A stretch of 64,000 nucleotides of DNA from an uncultured Alphaproteobacteria bacterium (GCA_902584805.1 CACIBE010000001.1:1-64000); one strand, 5' to 3'. Numbered from the stretch's first letter, positions 53,456 to 63,545 are shown. The notes: generated from the letters alone by a model not told the origin. A program made the numbers and translations.

Positions 53456-54505
53456 ATGTTTAAACACGAAACACAAGTAATAAAGTTTTTGCTTCAATGG
53501 TATTCCGTGAATGCCAGAAATTTACCGTGGCGGAAGAAAAATACTCTCAATTTACCTGATCCATACTTTGTATTTGTAAGTGAGTATATGCTTCAACAAA
53601 CAACAGTAAATACCGTAAAAAATAAATTTAATGATTTTATTTTAAAATGGCCTTCACTAAATAAATTAGCGCAAACCTCAGAATCAAATATTTTAAAGTT
53701 CTGGTCAGGCCTTGGTTATTATTCAAGAGCAAGAAATTTATTAAGGTCTGCAAAAATAATTAATAAAAATTTTAAAAATAACATACCCAAAACTTACGAC
53801 GAACTCATCCAACTTCCTGGTATTGGAGATTACACAGCAAAAGCAATTCTTGGAATAGGATTTAATCAATCAGTTATGCCACTTGATGCTAATATTGAGA
53901 GAATTTTGGTTAGGTTATATGCTATCGATAAACCAATTAATAAAGTCAAAAATAAACTTAAAGATTTAGGAAAAAAATTCATCTCAGATAAATATTCTTC
54001 AAATTTAATTCAGTCTTTTATGGATTACGGATCAGAGATTTGTCTTCCGAGAAACCCTAAATGTAATATTTGTGGAATTAATAAGTTTTGCCAATCATAT
54101 AAAAAAAATTTACAGCAAAAAATTCCTTTAAAACTAAAAAAGAAAACTATTAAGCCCATAAAGTATACAAGAGCTTATGTTATTGTGAATGAAAAAAATG
54201 AAATCCTTGTGCGAAGTAGACCAAATAAAGGAATGTTGGCCTCTATGCTTGAAGTACCAAATGATGTCTGGGTTAAAAATAAGAAATTATTAACTACAGA
54301 TCAAGAAATACAAAAAATAAAAACAAAATTACAATCTAAAGGTTCATTTGAATATTCATTCAGTCATTTTGATTTAGAAACAGAAATTTTTTATGGCAAT
54401 GTTAAAAAAGCAAAATTATCAAAAAGTAATTGGATAAAGAAATCTTCTTATTCTAGCTCTAGAATGCCAACCGTGATGAAAAAAATAGTAGATATAGCTG
54501 TATAA
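53456..54505 (+). CDS. mutY: A/G-specific adenine glycosylase
   Basis: DNA repair enzyme removing A opposite 8-oxoG. RNLPWRKKNTLNLPDPYFVFVSEYMLQQTTV is the N-terminal motif, LPGIGDYTAKAI is the helix-hairpin-helix, and the catalytic Asp is in VMPLDANIERILVRL. The four cluster cysteines follow the C-x6-C-x2-C-x5-C pattern in CLPRNPKCNICGINKFC. The C-terminal NUDIX-like domain is short. Length of 349 aa is usual. It is divergent from the DUF721 gene and convergent with purQ. Confidence 0.95.
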   Translation: MFKHETQVIKFLLQWYSVNARNLPWRKKNTLNLPDPYFVFVSEYMLQQTTVNTVKNKFNDFILKWPSLNKLAQTSESNILKFWSGLGYYSRARNLLRSAKIINKNFKNNIPKTYDELIQLPGIGDYTAKAILGIGFNQSVMPLDANIERILVRLYAIDKPINKVKNKLKDLGKKFISDKYSSNLIQSFMDYGSEICLPRNPKCNICGINKFCQSYKKNLQQKIPLKLKKKTIKPIKYTRAYVIVNEKNEILVRSRPNKGMLASMLEVPNDVWVKNKKLLTTDQEIQKIKTKLQSKGSFEYSFSHFDLETEIFYGNVKKAKLSKSNWIKKSSYSSSRMPTVMKKIVDIAV

Positions 54506-54506
54506 T

Positions 54507-55271
54507 TTATGCAAAGAATTTTTTTGCGTTCATAAAAATTTTATATCCATCCCCAAATTTTTTTAAGGTTTTACTTTGCCAATTGGGAATATGATAATTA
54601 TAAAATGCTCTTTCAGGATGAGGCATCATTGCAAGAACATTCCCATTTTGATTTGTTAGCGCAGCGATATCATCTTTAGATCCATTAGGATTAAAAGGAA
54701 ATTGACCTTTTGCTAATTTTTTACGATGATTAATGTATTGCAAACCAATAAGGTTATTAGCTTTGATACTTTTTAGTAGATTAATAGGTATCATAAATTG
54801 CCCTTCTTGATGTGCAACAGGCAAGTTCAGCGTACTAATATTTTTTAGCCATGGTGATTTATTATTACTTACTTTTACATCAACCCATCGACACTCATAG
54901 CTACCAGATTTATTTTCAATCAATGCTACTTCTGGATCTTTTTTATTTAGGCTTGGTACTAATCCAAGATTAATTAATATTTGGCATCCATTACAAATAC
55001 CTATGATTAATTTATCTTTTAATGAAAAATCTATTAGTTGATCATATAAATTGGTCATAATTTTTTTCGCCATTGCATTTCCTGAACCTGTATCATCGCC
55101 ATAAGAAAAACCACCAGGTATAGCGAATACTTGATAGTTATTAAGTTGTTTGGGATTTTGAATTAGATCATTAATATGAATAATTTTACCTTTAAATCCT
55201 ACTACTTCAAATGCATGTAGTGTTTCATTTTCACAATTAATACCATAACCTGATAAGACTAATACGTTCAT
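54507..55271 (-). CDS. purQ: Phosphoribosylformylglycinamidine synthase, glutaminase subunit
   Basis: Supplies ammonia to PurL in purine synthesis. The nucleophile Cys is in LIIGICNGCQILINLG, the His/Glu pair in LAMMPHPERAFY, and FAIPGGFSYGDDTGSG is the conserved loop. Length of 254 aa is slightly longer than the small PurQ. It overlaps the PurSL gene by four bases and is convergent with mutY. Confidence 0.95.
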   Translation of the reverse strand: MNVLVLSGYGINCENETLHAFEVVGFKGKIIHINDLIQNPKQLNNYQVFAIPGGFSYGDDTGSGNAMAKKIMTNLYDQLIDFSLKDKLIIGICNGCQILINLGLVPSLNKKDPEVALIENKSGSYECRWVDVKVSNNKSPWLKNISTLNLPVAHQEGQFMIPINLLKSIKANNLIGLQYINHRKKLAKGQFPFNPNGSKDDIAALTNQNGNVLAMMPHPERAFYNYHIPNWQSKTLKKFGDGYKIFMNAKKFFA

Positions 55272-58195
55272 AACCCTTTAATATTTTGTTTGTATGACTT
55301 AGCAAAATCTAAAATTTTACCTCTCATAATTTTTTTGTTATCTTTAAATTCAATTACATCTGAGCCCGTACATTTACCAATAATTGTATAATCAGAAGCT
55401 TTAAATATTTTTTTAAAATTGGCTAACTTATTTTTTTTCATGGAAACAAGAATTCTGCTTTGTGTTTCAGAAAATAAAAATTGGTCAACTGAGATTTTAT
55501 TTTTAAGTTTTAAATCAATGGTTAAACCTTTCTTTGAAGCAATTGCCATCTTTGTAACTGCAATTCCTATTCCACCCAAATCTATTCCAATTGCAGAATT
55601 TATAATTCCAAGTTTATTAGCTTTTTCAAAATTTCTATATGTGCGAAGTGCATCCTTGCTATTTACAACTGGATTTTTTGATTTTTCATAACCTATAATT
55701 TTGGAATAAACACTATCCTGTAATTCATTACGGGTATTTCCTAAAACTACAAGTATATCACCATCATCAGGTGTTAATTTTGTTAAGTGTGAAATTTTAT
55801 CTACCACTCCAATAGAAGAAATAAGCAAAGTTGGAGGTATTGAAATTTTTACTGATTTTCCAGTTTTATCAAAACCTTTAAAATCATTAAACATACTATC
55901 TTTTCCTGAAATAAATGGTGTTTGGTAAGAAACTGCATAATCATAACAAGCTTTTGCCGCTTCTTTCAATTGATATAATCGATCAGGTTCATCGGAGCTA
56001 CACCAACAAAAGTTATCAAGAATTGCAATTTTTTTTGAGTTGGCACCACTTACAATTAAATTTTTATATGCTGTATCAATAGTGCACCCAGCCATATCAT
56101 AAGGATTTGTTTCAGCGTACTGAGGATAAGCAGCTTGAGAAAGAGCTATTGATTTTTCATCATCAAATAGAGGTTTAATAGCAGTAGCATTTCCAAAAAC
56201 TCTTCCTTCGCCTTGTAATGGTTTTATAATAGAGGTAGCTTGTACTTCGTGATCATATTGTGTGGCTATAAATTCTTTTGATACAATATTTGGACTAGAG
56301 AGAAGTTTATGTAATTTATCTATCAAGAAACTTTTTTTAATTATTTTTTTCTTTTCTTTTTTAATTTTTGGAAAAGATGTTTTTAAATTTAATTTAGGAT
56401 AACCTTCATGAAGAAATTCCATATCTAAATTGAGAATTTCAGTTTTATTATATTTTACTATAGCTTTTTCTTTTTTAATAAACTTACCAATTATTGTTGC
56501 TTCTACACCTCTTGCATTAAATTTCTTTATAACTTTTTTTACATTCTTCGGAGGTACTGCTAGTGTCATTCTTTCTTGTGATTCAGAAACCCAAATCTCC
56601 CAAGGATATAAACCATTATATTTGAGGGGAACTTTTTCAAGATTAACTATAAAACCACCACTCTCTTTTGCCATTTCTCCAATTGATGATGATAATCCTC
56701 CAGCCCCATTATCTGTTATGCTCGAGTAAAGATTTTCATCACGCAATTCTCTAATGATGACATCAGACATTTTCTTTTGTGTTATTGGATCACCAATTTG
56801 TACGGCAGAAACTGGACTATTAGGATCTAACTCTTCCGATGAAAATGTTGCACCGTGAATACCATCTTTTCCTACTCTGCCTCCAGCCATTAGTATGATA
56901 TCTCCTGGATTAGCTTTCTTCTTATGTGATAATTTTCCTTTTATTTTTTTTGGAATAATCCCAACTGTTCCACAAAACACAAGAGGCTTTCCTGCAAACC
57001 GATCATCAAAATACACATTACCTTGTGGAGTAGGAATACCCGAACAATTTCCTCCAACTCTAACACCACTTATAATGCCCTTCGCAATAAAATTTGCTGG
57101 AAGCATTGGATCCTTATTTTTTTGACGATACAATTGATATTTCTTATTCGGGTCTGCTAAATAATATGCATACGTATTCGCTATAGGTTTTGCTCCTTTC
57201 CCAAATCCAAGACAATCCCTATTAACACCAACAATTCCAGTGATGGCACCGCCAAATGGATCTAAGGCTGAAGGCGTATTATGTGTTTCAACTTTATGAC
57301 AAATAATCCAATCTTTATTGAATTCTATTCCACCGGCATTATCCGTAAAAAGAGAAACACAAAAATTATCTTTTCTTAATTGAATAATTTTTTCAGTTGC
57401 GCCTTTAATGTATTTTTTAAATATACCTTCGTGAATATCATCAATCTTAGCTGAAAATATTTTGTGTTTACAATGCTCGGACCACGTCTGTGCTAATGTT
57501 TCAATTTCTACATCTGTTGGTTTACGTTTTATAGTGGAAAAATAATTTCTTATGGCTTTTAAAGATTCTAGATCTAAGCCAAGTGTTCCCCTTCTAGATT
57601 TATCATTTTCTTCAATACCAAGTTTACCAATAAGACTGAGTTGATCATCAGAAATATTTAAATTAATTTCTTTTTTACTATATTTTTTTTTTGGTAATTT
57701 TACCTTTTCTATTTTAAATTGATTTTTTTTAAAATTATTTAAATATTTTTTAAATGGATAAATGTTAATTGTTTGAATTAAGGGATTTGCTTCATTTTTA
57801 GATATTTTGGTAATATCTTCTTTTCTTCCTTTTATTAAAATAATTTTTGTTGAACCAAGTTCAAAGCTTTTAAAACTACTTTTAAGATTATCTTTGATTA
57901 TTTCTTTTACAGTTGTAGCAATATTATCAGTTACACCTGGTAAAAATTTTATTTCTACAACCCAGTTAAAATTACTATAACTAGATAAAACCTTATTTAC
58001 ATTTTTTTTTGTTAATATTGTTTGAGAAACGTCATTAGAAATAAGTTTACTTATTTTAGTAAACTTTTGATCATCAAGATTTGTCGAAAAGAAATATCCA
58101 TCTATAATTTTGATGGATTTATTATTGTGTTCTTTTTGTAGTGAACTTTCTTTCCCTGTCTTCTCAATGGAGAGAATTTGAATTGTATTTGTCAT
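55268..58195 (-). CDS. purL: Phosphoribosylformylglycinamidine synthase, PurS-PurL fusion
   Basis: Large synthase subunit making FGAM from FGAR, glutamine and ATP. At 975 aa it exceeds the roughly 730-aa small PurL because the N-terminus carries a PurS-like domain (VVEIKFLPGVTDNIATTVKE near residues 80-100) and a linker. Core motifs follow: AQTWSEHCKHKIFSAKI, DNAGGIEFNKDWIICHKVETHNTPSALDPF, GGRVGKDGIHGATFSSE, TDNGAGGLSSSIGEM and CSSDEPDRLYQL. No separate purS is visible. Similar PurSL fusions are known from other phyla, so this is an unusual variant for an alphaproteobacterium. It is divergent from purM. Confidence 0.93.
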   Translation of the reverse strand: MTNTIQILSIEKTGKESSLQKEHNNKSIKIIDGYFFSTNLDDQKFTKISKLISNDVSQTILTKKNVNKVLSSYSNFNWVVEIKFLPGVTDNIATTVKEIIKDNLKSSFKSFELGSTKIILIKGRKEDITKISKNEANPLIQTINIYPFKKYLNNFKKNQFKIEKVKLPKKKYSKKEINLNISDDQLSLIGKLGIEENDKSRRGTLGLDLESLKAIRNYFSTIKRKPTDVEIETLAQTWSEHCKHKIFSAKIDDIHEGIFKKYIKGATEKIIQLRKDNFCVSLFTDNAGGIEFNKDWIICHKVETHNTPSALDPFGGAITGIVGVNRDCLGFGKGAKPIANTYAYYLADPNKKYQLYRQKNKDPMLPANFIAKGIISGVRVGGNCSGIPTPQGNVYFDDRFAGKPLVFCGTVGIIPKKIKGKLSHKKKANPGDIILMAGGRVGKDGIHGATFSSEELDPNSPVSAVQIGDPITQKKMSDVIIRELRDENLYSSITDNGAGGLSSSIGEMAKESGGFIVNLEKVPLKYNGLYPWEIWVSESQERMTLAVPPKNVKKVIKKFNARGVEATIIGKFIKKEKAIVKYNKTEILNLDMEFLHEGYPKLNLKTSFPKIKKEKKKIIKKSFLIDKLHKLLSSPNIVSKEFIATQYDHEVQATSIIKPLQGEGRVFGNATAIKPLFDDEKSIALSQAAYPQYAETNPYDMAGCTIDTAYKNLIVSGANSKKIAILDNFCWCSSDEPDRLYQLKEAAKACYDYAVSYQTPFISGKDSMFNDFKGFDKTGKSVKISIPPTLLISSIGVVDKISHLTKLTPDDGDILVVLGNTRNELQDSVYSKIIGYEKSKNPVVNSKDALRTYRNFEKANKLGIINSAIGIDLGGIGIAVTKMAIASKKGLTIDLKLKNKISVDQFLFSETQSRILVSMKKNKLANFKKIFKASDYTIIGKCTGSDVIEFKDNKKIMRGKILDFAKSYKQNIKGL

Positions 58196-58268
58196 TATGA
58201 GTACGAATCAACTTAATTTACTATATTAATAGTTTACTCGTTAACGATTCGTTTAAAACTAATTAAAT
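58196..58268. promoter_or_regulatory. Divergent purL/purM control region with inverted repeats
   Basis: This 73-base gap must hold both promoters. It contains an inverted repeat ACGAATC (58203-58209) and GATTCGT (58246-58252), plus a perfect palindrome CGTTAACG (58239-58246). Such symmetry is suggestive of a repressor operator for purine genes, but I cannot match it to a defined PurR site. Confidence 0.4.
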
Positions 58269-59303
58269 ATGACAACATATAAAGAAGCAGGTGTTGATAT
58301 AGAAAATACAGATGCCCTTGTTGAAGATATTTCTGAGCTAAGCAAATCAACAAACAGAAACGGAAATTTTGATAAAATTGGCGGATTTGGTGGTATTTTT
58401 GATCTTAAAAATTGTGGATATGAAGATCCTTTATTGGTCTCTGGAACAGATGGTATAGGGACAAAAATATTACTAGGGATTGAAACTGACATTTTAGATG
58501 GTTTGGGTCATGATCTCGTTGGTATGTGCCTTAATGATATTCTTTGCCATGGTGCAGAGCCATTATTTTTTTTAGATTACTATGCTTCTTCCAAGATTGA
58601 TAAAAATTCTTTTTTAAAAATTATGAAAAGTATCACTGAAGCTTGCAAGATAAATAATTGCTCTCTTATTGGTGGTGAAACAGCAGAGATGCCTGGGCTT
58701 TATAAAAAAGATGACTTTGATTTTGCCGGATTTTGTGTTGGTGCAGTAGAGAGAAAAAAAATTCTACCTAAAAGAGATGTCATGAAAGAAGATGATCTTC
58801 TATATGGGATTAGATCTTCGGGCTTTCATTCAAATGGATATTCTCTCATTCGAAAAGTTTTAAAAGACAAAAATATAGATCTACATAAAGAAACAGAATT
58901 TAAATCATCTTATGAAACAAATGCAGCAGCCTTAATGGCTCCAACAAAATTATATTTTCCTTTTTTAAAAAAAATTTTAACAACAAATCTTATCAATGGT
59001 ATTTCGCATATAACAGGCGGAGGCATTATTGGTAATGCACCAAGAATGCTCTCTGAAAATTTATCAGCAAGGATTGATAAAAAATTTATTTGTGATGAAG
59101 AAATTTTCCAATGGTTTCAAAGTTTAGCTAACATTTCAGATGAAGAAATGTTAAAGACCTTTAATTGTGGATTAGGTTTAATAATGACTATTTCAAAAAA
59201 TAATTACAAAGAATTTGAGCAATTAATAAAAGATGAAAATTTAGATATTTTTGAAATTGGGAAAATAGAAGTTAACAAATCATCAAGGTGCACAATTAGT
59301 TGA
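58269..59303 (+). CDS. purM: Phosphoribosylformylglycinamidine cyclo-ligase
   Basis: AIR synthetase, the step after PurL. YKEAGVDIENTDALVEDI, GGFGGIFDLKN, LVSGTDGIGTKILLG, MCLNDILCHGAEPLFFLDYYA, LIGGETAEMPGLY and ISHITGGGIIGNAPRML are family motifs. Length of 344 aa is normal. Its stop overlaps the TTG start of purN (TTGA). It opens a plus-strand operon purM-purN-purF-purD-purC. Confidence 0.97.
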   Translation: MTTYKEAGVDIENTDALVEDISELSKSTNRNGNFDKIGGFGGIFDLKNCGYEDPLLVSGTDGIGTKILLGIETDILDGLGHDLVGMCLNDILCHGAEPLFFLDYYASSKIDKNSFLKIMKSITEACKINNCSLIGGETAEMPGLYKKDDFDFAGFCVGAVERKKILPKRDVMKEDDLLYGIRSSGFHSNGYSLIRKVLKDKNIDLHKETEFKSSYETNAAALMAPTKLYFPFLKKILTTNLINGISHITGGGIIGNAPRMLSENLSARIDKKFICDEEIFQWFQSLANISDEEMLKTFNCGLGLIMTISKNNYKEFEQLIKDENLDIFEIGKIEVNKSSRCTIS

Positions 59304-59869
59304 AAAAATTACAAGTTGCTATTTTCATATCGGGAAGAGGTTCCAATTTAGAATCACTAATACAAACATCATTTAAAAAGCAAAGTTTAGTACAGGTTCA
59401 ATTAGTCGTATCCAATAACGCCAGAGCAAAAGGTTTAACTATTGCCAAAAAAAATAAAATTCCATTCATACATTTTATTCCAAGAAAAAATTTCGAAAGC
59501 AAAGTCATGAAGTATCTAAAAAATATAGATATCATTTGTTTAGCTGGTTTTATGCAAGTTTTAGACTCAAAATTTGTCATGCAGTGGCGATCGCGATTAA
59601 TCAATATTCATCCATCTTATCTTCCAGCTTTCAAAGGCTTAAATGCTCAGGATCAGGCCATAAAAGCTAAAGCGAGCTATTCTGGTTGTAGTGTTCATTA
59701 CGTAAGCGCTAAAATTGACTCTGGAAAGATTATTTTGCAAAAAAAAGTAAAGATTTTGAAGAAAGATAATACCGAATCACTCTCAAAGAAAATATTGATA
59801 GAAGAGCATAAGGTTTATCCTAGAGCATTACAAATGGTTGCAAAAACACTTTTAAAAAGACAACAGTAA
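59300..59869 (+). CDS. purN: Phosphoribosylglycinamide formyltransferase, TTG start
   Basis: Formyl-THF-dependent enzyme converting GAR to FGAR. VAIFISGRGSNLESL is the phosphate loop, LAGFMQVLDSKFV and NIHPSYLPAFKGLNAQDQAI contain the catalytic Asn/His, and YSGCSVHYVSAKIDSGKII the catalytic Asp. The TTG at 59300 overlaps the purM stop and keeps the complete N-terminal strand. Length of 189 aa is normal. purF follows one base later. Confidence 0.94.
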   Translation: MKKLQVAIFISGRGSNLESLIQTSFKKQSLVQVQLVVSNNARAKGLTIAKKNKIPFIHFIPRKNFESKVMKYLKNIDIICLAGFMQVLDSKFVMQWRSRLINIHPSYLPAFKGLNAQDQAIKAKASYSGCSVHYVSAKIDSGKIILQKKVKILKKDNTESLSKKILIEEHKVYPRALQMVAKTLLKRQQ

Positions 59870-59870
59870 G

Positions 59871-61358
59871 ATGAAAAATCGATTAAATTTTCTAAAAAAA
59901 TTCAGGGTAAGGCAATCTCATGTTCCCAGATTTAATGAGGAGTGTGGAGTTTTTGGAATAAGTGGAACCAAGGATGCTGCTGCCTTAACAGCTCTTGGTT
60001 TGCATGCGTTGCAACATCGTGGTCAAGAAGGTTGTGGAATTGTAAGTTATGATGGCAACTCCTATCACTCAGAAAGAAAATTTGGATTGGTTGGCGATAA
60101 TTTTACGAAGAAACACTCATTAGACAAGTTAAAGGGAAAAATTGCGATAGGACACAATCGTTATTCAACAACGGGCGGTGAAACAATAAGGAATATACAA
60201 CCTTTTTATGCTGACCTTCATGGTGGAGCTATTAGTATTGCTCATAATGGTAATTTAACTAATGCACTACTTTTAAGAGAGCAAATGGTACGTGAAGGTG
60301 CAATATTTCAAACAACATCAGATACCGAAACAATTGTTCAGCTTGTAGCTCGTTCAAAAAAGAAAGATATTTTAAATAAAATTATTGATGCTTTAATGCA
60401 AATTCAAGGTGGTTATGCTTTATCAATTATTGCTAATGGTACGTTAATTGGTGCAAGAGATCCATTAGGTATTCGACCACTTGTTTTAGGTAAATTTAAA
60501 AATGCATTTATCCTTGCCTCTGAAACTTGCGCGCTAGACATTATAGGTGCAAAATTTATCCGTGAAATTGAAAATGGAGAAGTTGTAGTTATAAAAGATA
60601 ATAAAGTTGAAAGTCGAAGACCTTTTCCAAAAAAACAAATCAAACCATGTGTATTTGAATATATTTATTTTTCGCGGCCAGATAGTATTTTAAAAAATAA
60701 AACCGCCTATGAATATAGAAAAAATTTAGGTACATACTTAGCAAAAGAAACCGATATAAAACCTGATGTAGTCGTACCAGTTCCAGACTCAGGTGTTCCT
60801 GCTGCGCTTGGTTTTAGTCAAGAGTCTGGTATTCCTTTTGAATTAGGATTAATACGAAATCATTATGTGGGGAGGACATTTATTGAGCCAACCCAGCAAA
60901 TTAGAAGTTTAGGTGTAAAGTTAAAACTAAATCCTAACCAAAGTTCTATTAAAAAAAAGAAAGTTGTTTTAATTGACGACTCATTGGTTCGAGGAACAAC
61001 ATCCACTAAGATAATAAAAATGCTTTATGATTTTGGTGCAAAAGAAGTCCATATGCGTATTGCTTCACCTGCAATTAAATATCCTGATTTTTATGGAGTT
61101 GATACTCCGACCCAAGAAGAATTATTAGCTGCAAACAAAAATTTAGAGGAAATGTGTAAATATATTGGAGCTAAATCATTAAAATTTTTATCATTAGATG
61201 GTCTGTATCAAGCTCTTGGTTATGATGAGAGAGATAATGATAATCCTCAATTTACTGATCATTATTTTACAGGAGAGTATCCAGTCAGACCTTTAGATTA
61301 CTTGAATGACGAAAGCTTAAAAAAACTTTCATTCTTAAGTCTTGCTTCAAATAATTAA
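59871..61358 (+). CDS. purF: Amidophosphoribosyltransferase
   Basis: Commits PRPP to purine synthesis using glutamine. The N-terminal nucleophile Cys appears in FNEECGVFGISG after a short propeptide of about 25 residues that is likely cleaved. HNRYSTTGG is the glutaminase site, and VVLIDDSLVRGTTSTKII is the PRPP motif. CKYIGAKSLKFLSLDGL near the C-terminus is typical. Length of 495 aa is normal. It lies between purN and purD. Confidence 0.96.
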   Translation: MKNRLNFLKKFRVRQSHVPRFNEECGVFGISGTKDAAALTALGLHALQHRGQEGCGIVSYDGNSYHSERKFGLVGDNFTKKHSLDKLKGKIAIGHNRYSTTGGETIRNIQPFYADLHGGAISIAHNGNLTNALLLREQMVREGAIFQTTSDTETIVQLVARSKKKDILNKIIDALMQIQGGYALSIIANGTLIGARDPLGIRPLVLGKFKNAFILASETCALDIIGAKFIREIENGEVVVIKDNKVESRRPFPKKQIKPCVFEYIYFSRPDSILKNKTAYEYRKNLGTYLAKETDIKPDVVVPVPDSGVPAALGFSQESGIPFELGLIRNHYVGRTFIEPTQQIRSLGVKLKLNPNQSSIKKKKVVLIDDSLVRGTTSTKIIKMLYDFGAKEVHMRIASPAIKYPDFYGVDTPTQEELLAANKNLEEMCKYIGAKSLKFLSLDGLYQALGYDERDNDNPQFTDHYFTGEYPVRPLDYLNDESLKKLSFLSLASNN

Positions 61359-61378
61359 TTAATGAATTATTTTTTTTC

Positions 61379-62656
61379 ATGAACGTTCTTGTCATTGGTA
61401 ATGGTGGAAGAGAGCACGCATTATGTTACGGCATAAAACAATCTCCTAATTGTTCTAATTTATATTGTATTCCTGGAAGTGATAGTATCAGTGAGATTGC
61501 TTCTTCAATTATCACAGATGTTGATGATCATGATGCTATTCTTCAATTTTGTCTAGAAAATAAAATTGATCTTGTGGTTATAGGTCCAGAACTACCTTTA
61601 ACTAAAGGATTATCCAACCTTTTAATGAACAATGCTATATTAGTTTTTGGCCCTGATCAAATGGGAGCTGAACTAGAAAAATCAAAAAAGTTTACAAAAG
61701 ATATTTGTAAAAATTTAAATATTGCAACAGCTGCCTATGACGTATTTGACAACTATGATGAAGCCTTCATTTTTTGTCAAAACCAATCCTATCCTCTTGT
61801 TATTAAAGCTGATGGTTTAGCAGCAGGAAAAGGAGTTATTATTTGTCAAACAATAGAAGATGCAAAAGATGCACTGATAAAATGTTTTAAAGATAATTCT
61901 TTTGGTGATGCTGGTTCAGTTGTTGTTATTGAAGAATTTTTAGTTGGTGAAGAGGTAAGCCTATTTTCACTTGTTGATAAAAATGGATTTGTGTTGCCAC
62001 TTACAACAGCACAAGATCATAAAAAAATCTTAGAAGGAGAAAAAGGGTTAAATACTGGTGGTATGGGAGCCTACACACCTGTTCCTTCTATTTCGTCAAA
62101 TAAAATGAATGAATTATCCAAAACATTTGTTGAACCTATCGTTCAACATCTTGCTGAACAAGGCATCAAGTATCAAGGAATGTTTTATGCAGGATTAATT
62201 CTAACAGATAAGGGTCCAAATTTACTCGAAATTAATGTTCGTTTCGGCGATCCGGAAACACAAGCAATTATTCCACTATTAGAAACAGATTTATTAGAAC
62301 TCCTTCATGCATCAGCGATAGGCACCTTAAATGAAATAAAAAAAATTAAGTGGAAAAATGATTATGCCATGACAGTAGTAATGGCTGCTCATGGTTATCC
62401 TGAGGATTATAAAAAATTAACACCCATTAATAATTTGGAAAATCTTACTTTAACAACGGATGACTATATATTTCATGCAGGAACAATGCTTAAAGAAAAC
62501 AAATGGCTCTCTAATGGTGGGCGCGTCTTAAATATCTCTAATACGGGTAAGGATTTAAAAACTATTAGAGAAAATATTCACAATATAATCAATCAAATTA
62601 ATTGGGATGAGGGATATTATCGAAAAGATATTGGTTGGAGATATATTGATGAGTAA
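61379..62656 (+). CDS. purD: Phosphoribosylamine--glycine ligase
   Basis: ATP-grasp enzyme making GAR. MNVLVIGNGGREHALCYGI is the N-terminal domain start; LVIKADGLAAGKGVIICQ is the ATP-binding loop; QDHKKILEGEKGLNTGGMGAYTPVP and LLEINVRFGDPETQAI are family motifs. Length of 425 aa is normal. Its 3' end overlaps the purC start by eight bases. Confidence 0.97.
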   Translation: MNVLVIGNGGREHALCYGIKQSPNCSNLYCIPGSDSISEIASSIITDVDDHDAILQFCLENKIDLVVIGPELPLTKGLSNLLMNNAILVFGPDQMGAELEKSKKFTKDICKNLNIATAAYDVFDNYDEAFIFCQNQSYPLVIKADGLAAGKGVIICQTIEDAKDALIKCFKDNSFGDAGSVVVIEEFLVGEEVSLFSLVDKNGFVLPLTTAQDHKKILEGEKGLNTGGMGAYTPVPSISSNKMNELSKTFVEPIVQHLAEQGIKYQGMFYAGLILTDKGPNLLEINVRFGDPETQAIIPLLETDLLELLHASAIGTLNEIKKIKWKNDYAMTVVMAAHGYPEDYKKLTPINNLENLTLTTDDYIFHAGTMLKENKWLSNGGRVLNISNTGKDLKTIRENIHNIINQINWDEGYYRKDIGWRYIDE

Positions 62657-63545
62657 TTCTTTTCTAGTTGAAGGAAAAACAAAAATTATTGAGAAAACGA
62701 ATGATCAAAATATCATTCGAATTGTAACAAAAGATTTTTTAACAGGTGGGGATGCAGCGAAGAAAGAGGAAATTAAAGATATTGGAATACAAAAGACAAA
62801 ACAAACAAGTAATGTGTTTAACATGCTAAGCAAGGCAGGTATTGCAACATCATTTATTGAACAAGATTCGCCAAATAGTCTTTTAAGTTACAACTGCAAT
62901 ATGCTTCCTTTAGAATTTGTAGTTAGACGCTATGCATGGGGAAGTTATTTAAGTAGAAACACTCAATTTGAAAAAGATAAAAGCAATCCTCATCTATTTG
63001 AAAGCTTAGTTTGGGAAATATTTCATAAACAAGCGGTTGTTATCCCTCCACATGTTGCAGAACCTGTTCAAATGGATGAGAGTGAAGCGAGAAGACAATT
63101 TTTAAAAGAAGGAAAATGGGAAGAGGGTGTATTTACGGATCCTTTTGTTAAAACTGGAGAAGAATGGGAGTTATTTTCTGCCAAACAACCTATAACAAGC
63201 AAAAGCTTGATGAAAACCAAAAAATTATTGTCTGATCAAGAATTAGAAATAGCTATTAATAAAATTATTCTTCCAAGTTTTGAGCTTATTGAAGACAAAT
63301 GGAAAACTATTAAGACAATTGATGGTCCTATACATTTAGTTGATATTAAGTTTGAGCTTGGTTTTAAAGTATCGGATAATTCGTTAGTTTTATCTGATGT
63401 CGTTGATAATGATAGTTGGCGAATATGGCCTGGAGGAGATCCAACTAAACAATTAGATAAACAATCTTTTCGTGAAGGAGAAGATTTAGTAAATGTCGCC
63501 AATAAATATCAACTGGTAACAAAGTTAACTGATCAATTTAATTAA
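62649..63545 (+). CDS. purC: SAICAR synthetase, long form
   Basis: Joins aspartate to CAIR. LVEGKTKIIEKTNDQNIIRI at the N-terminus, LPLEFVVRRYAWGSYLSRN, HLVDIKFELGF, LSDVVDNDSWRIWPGGDP and the C-terminal QSFREG are family motifs. The ATG at 62649 is preferred because it lies in the end of purD (ATGAGTAA) and yields the standard N-terminus; an upstream in-frame ATG at 62607 would add an atypical extension. At 298 aa it is longer than the roughly 240-aa bacterial norm, with an insert around residues 120-190. Confidence 0.92.
   Translation: MSNSFLVEGKTKIIEKTNDQNIIRIVTKDFLTGGDAAKKEEIKDIGIQKTKQTSNVFNMLSKAGIATSFIEQDSPNSLLSYNCNMLPLEFVVRRYAWGSYLSRNTQFEKDKSNPHLFESLVWEIFHKQAVVIPPHVAEPVQMDESEARRQFLKEGKWEEGVFTDPFVKTGEEWELFSAKQPITSKSLMKTKKLLSDQELEIAINKIILPSFELIEDKWKTIKTIDGPIHLVDIKFELGFKVSDNSLVLSDVVDNDSWRIWPGGDPTKQLDKQSFREGEDLVNVANKYQLVTKLTDQFN

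Noticed and set aside
53417..53497. N-terminal extension of the DUF721 protein from a start at 53497
   Set aside because: It would overlap mutY and adds a hydrophobic segment that the family lacks; 53416 gives the expected domain start.
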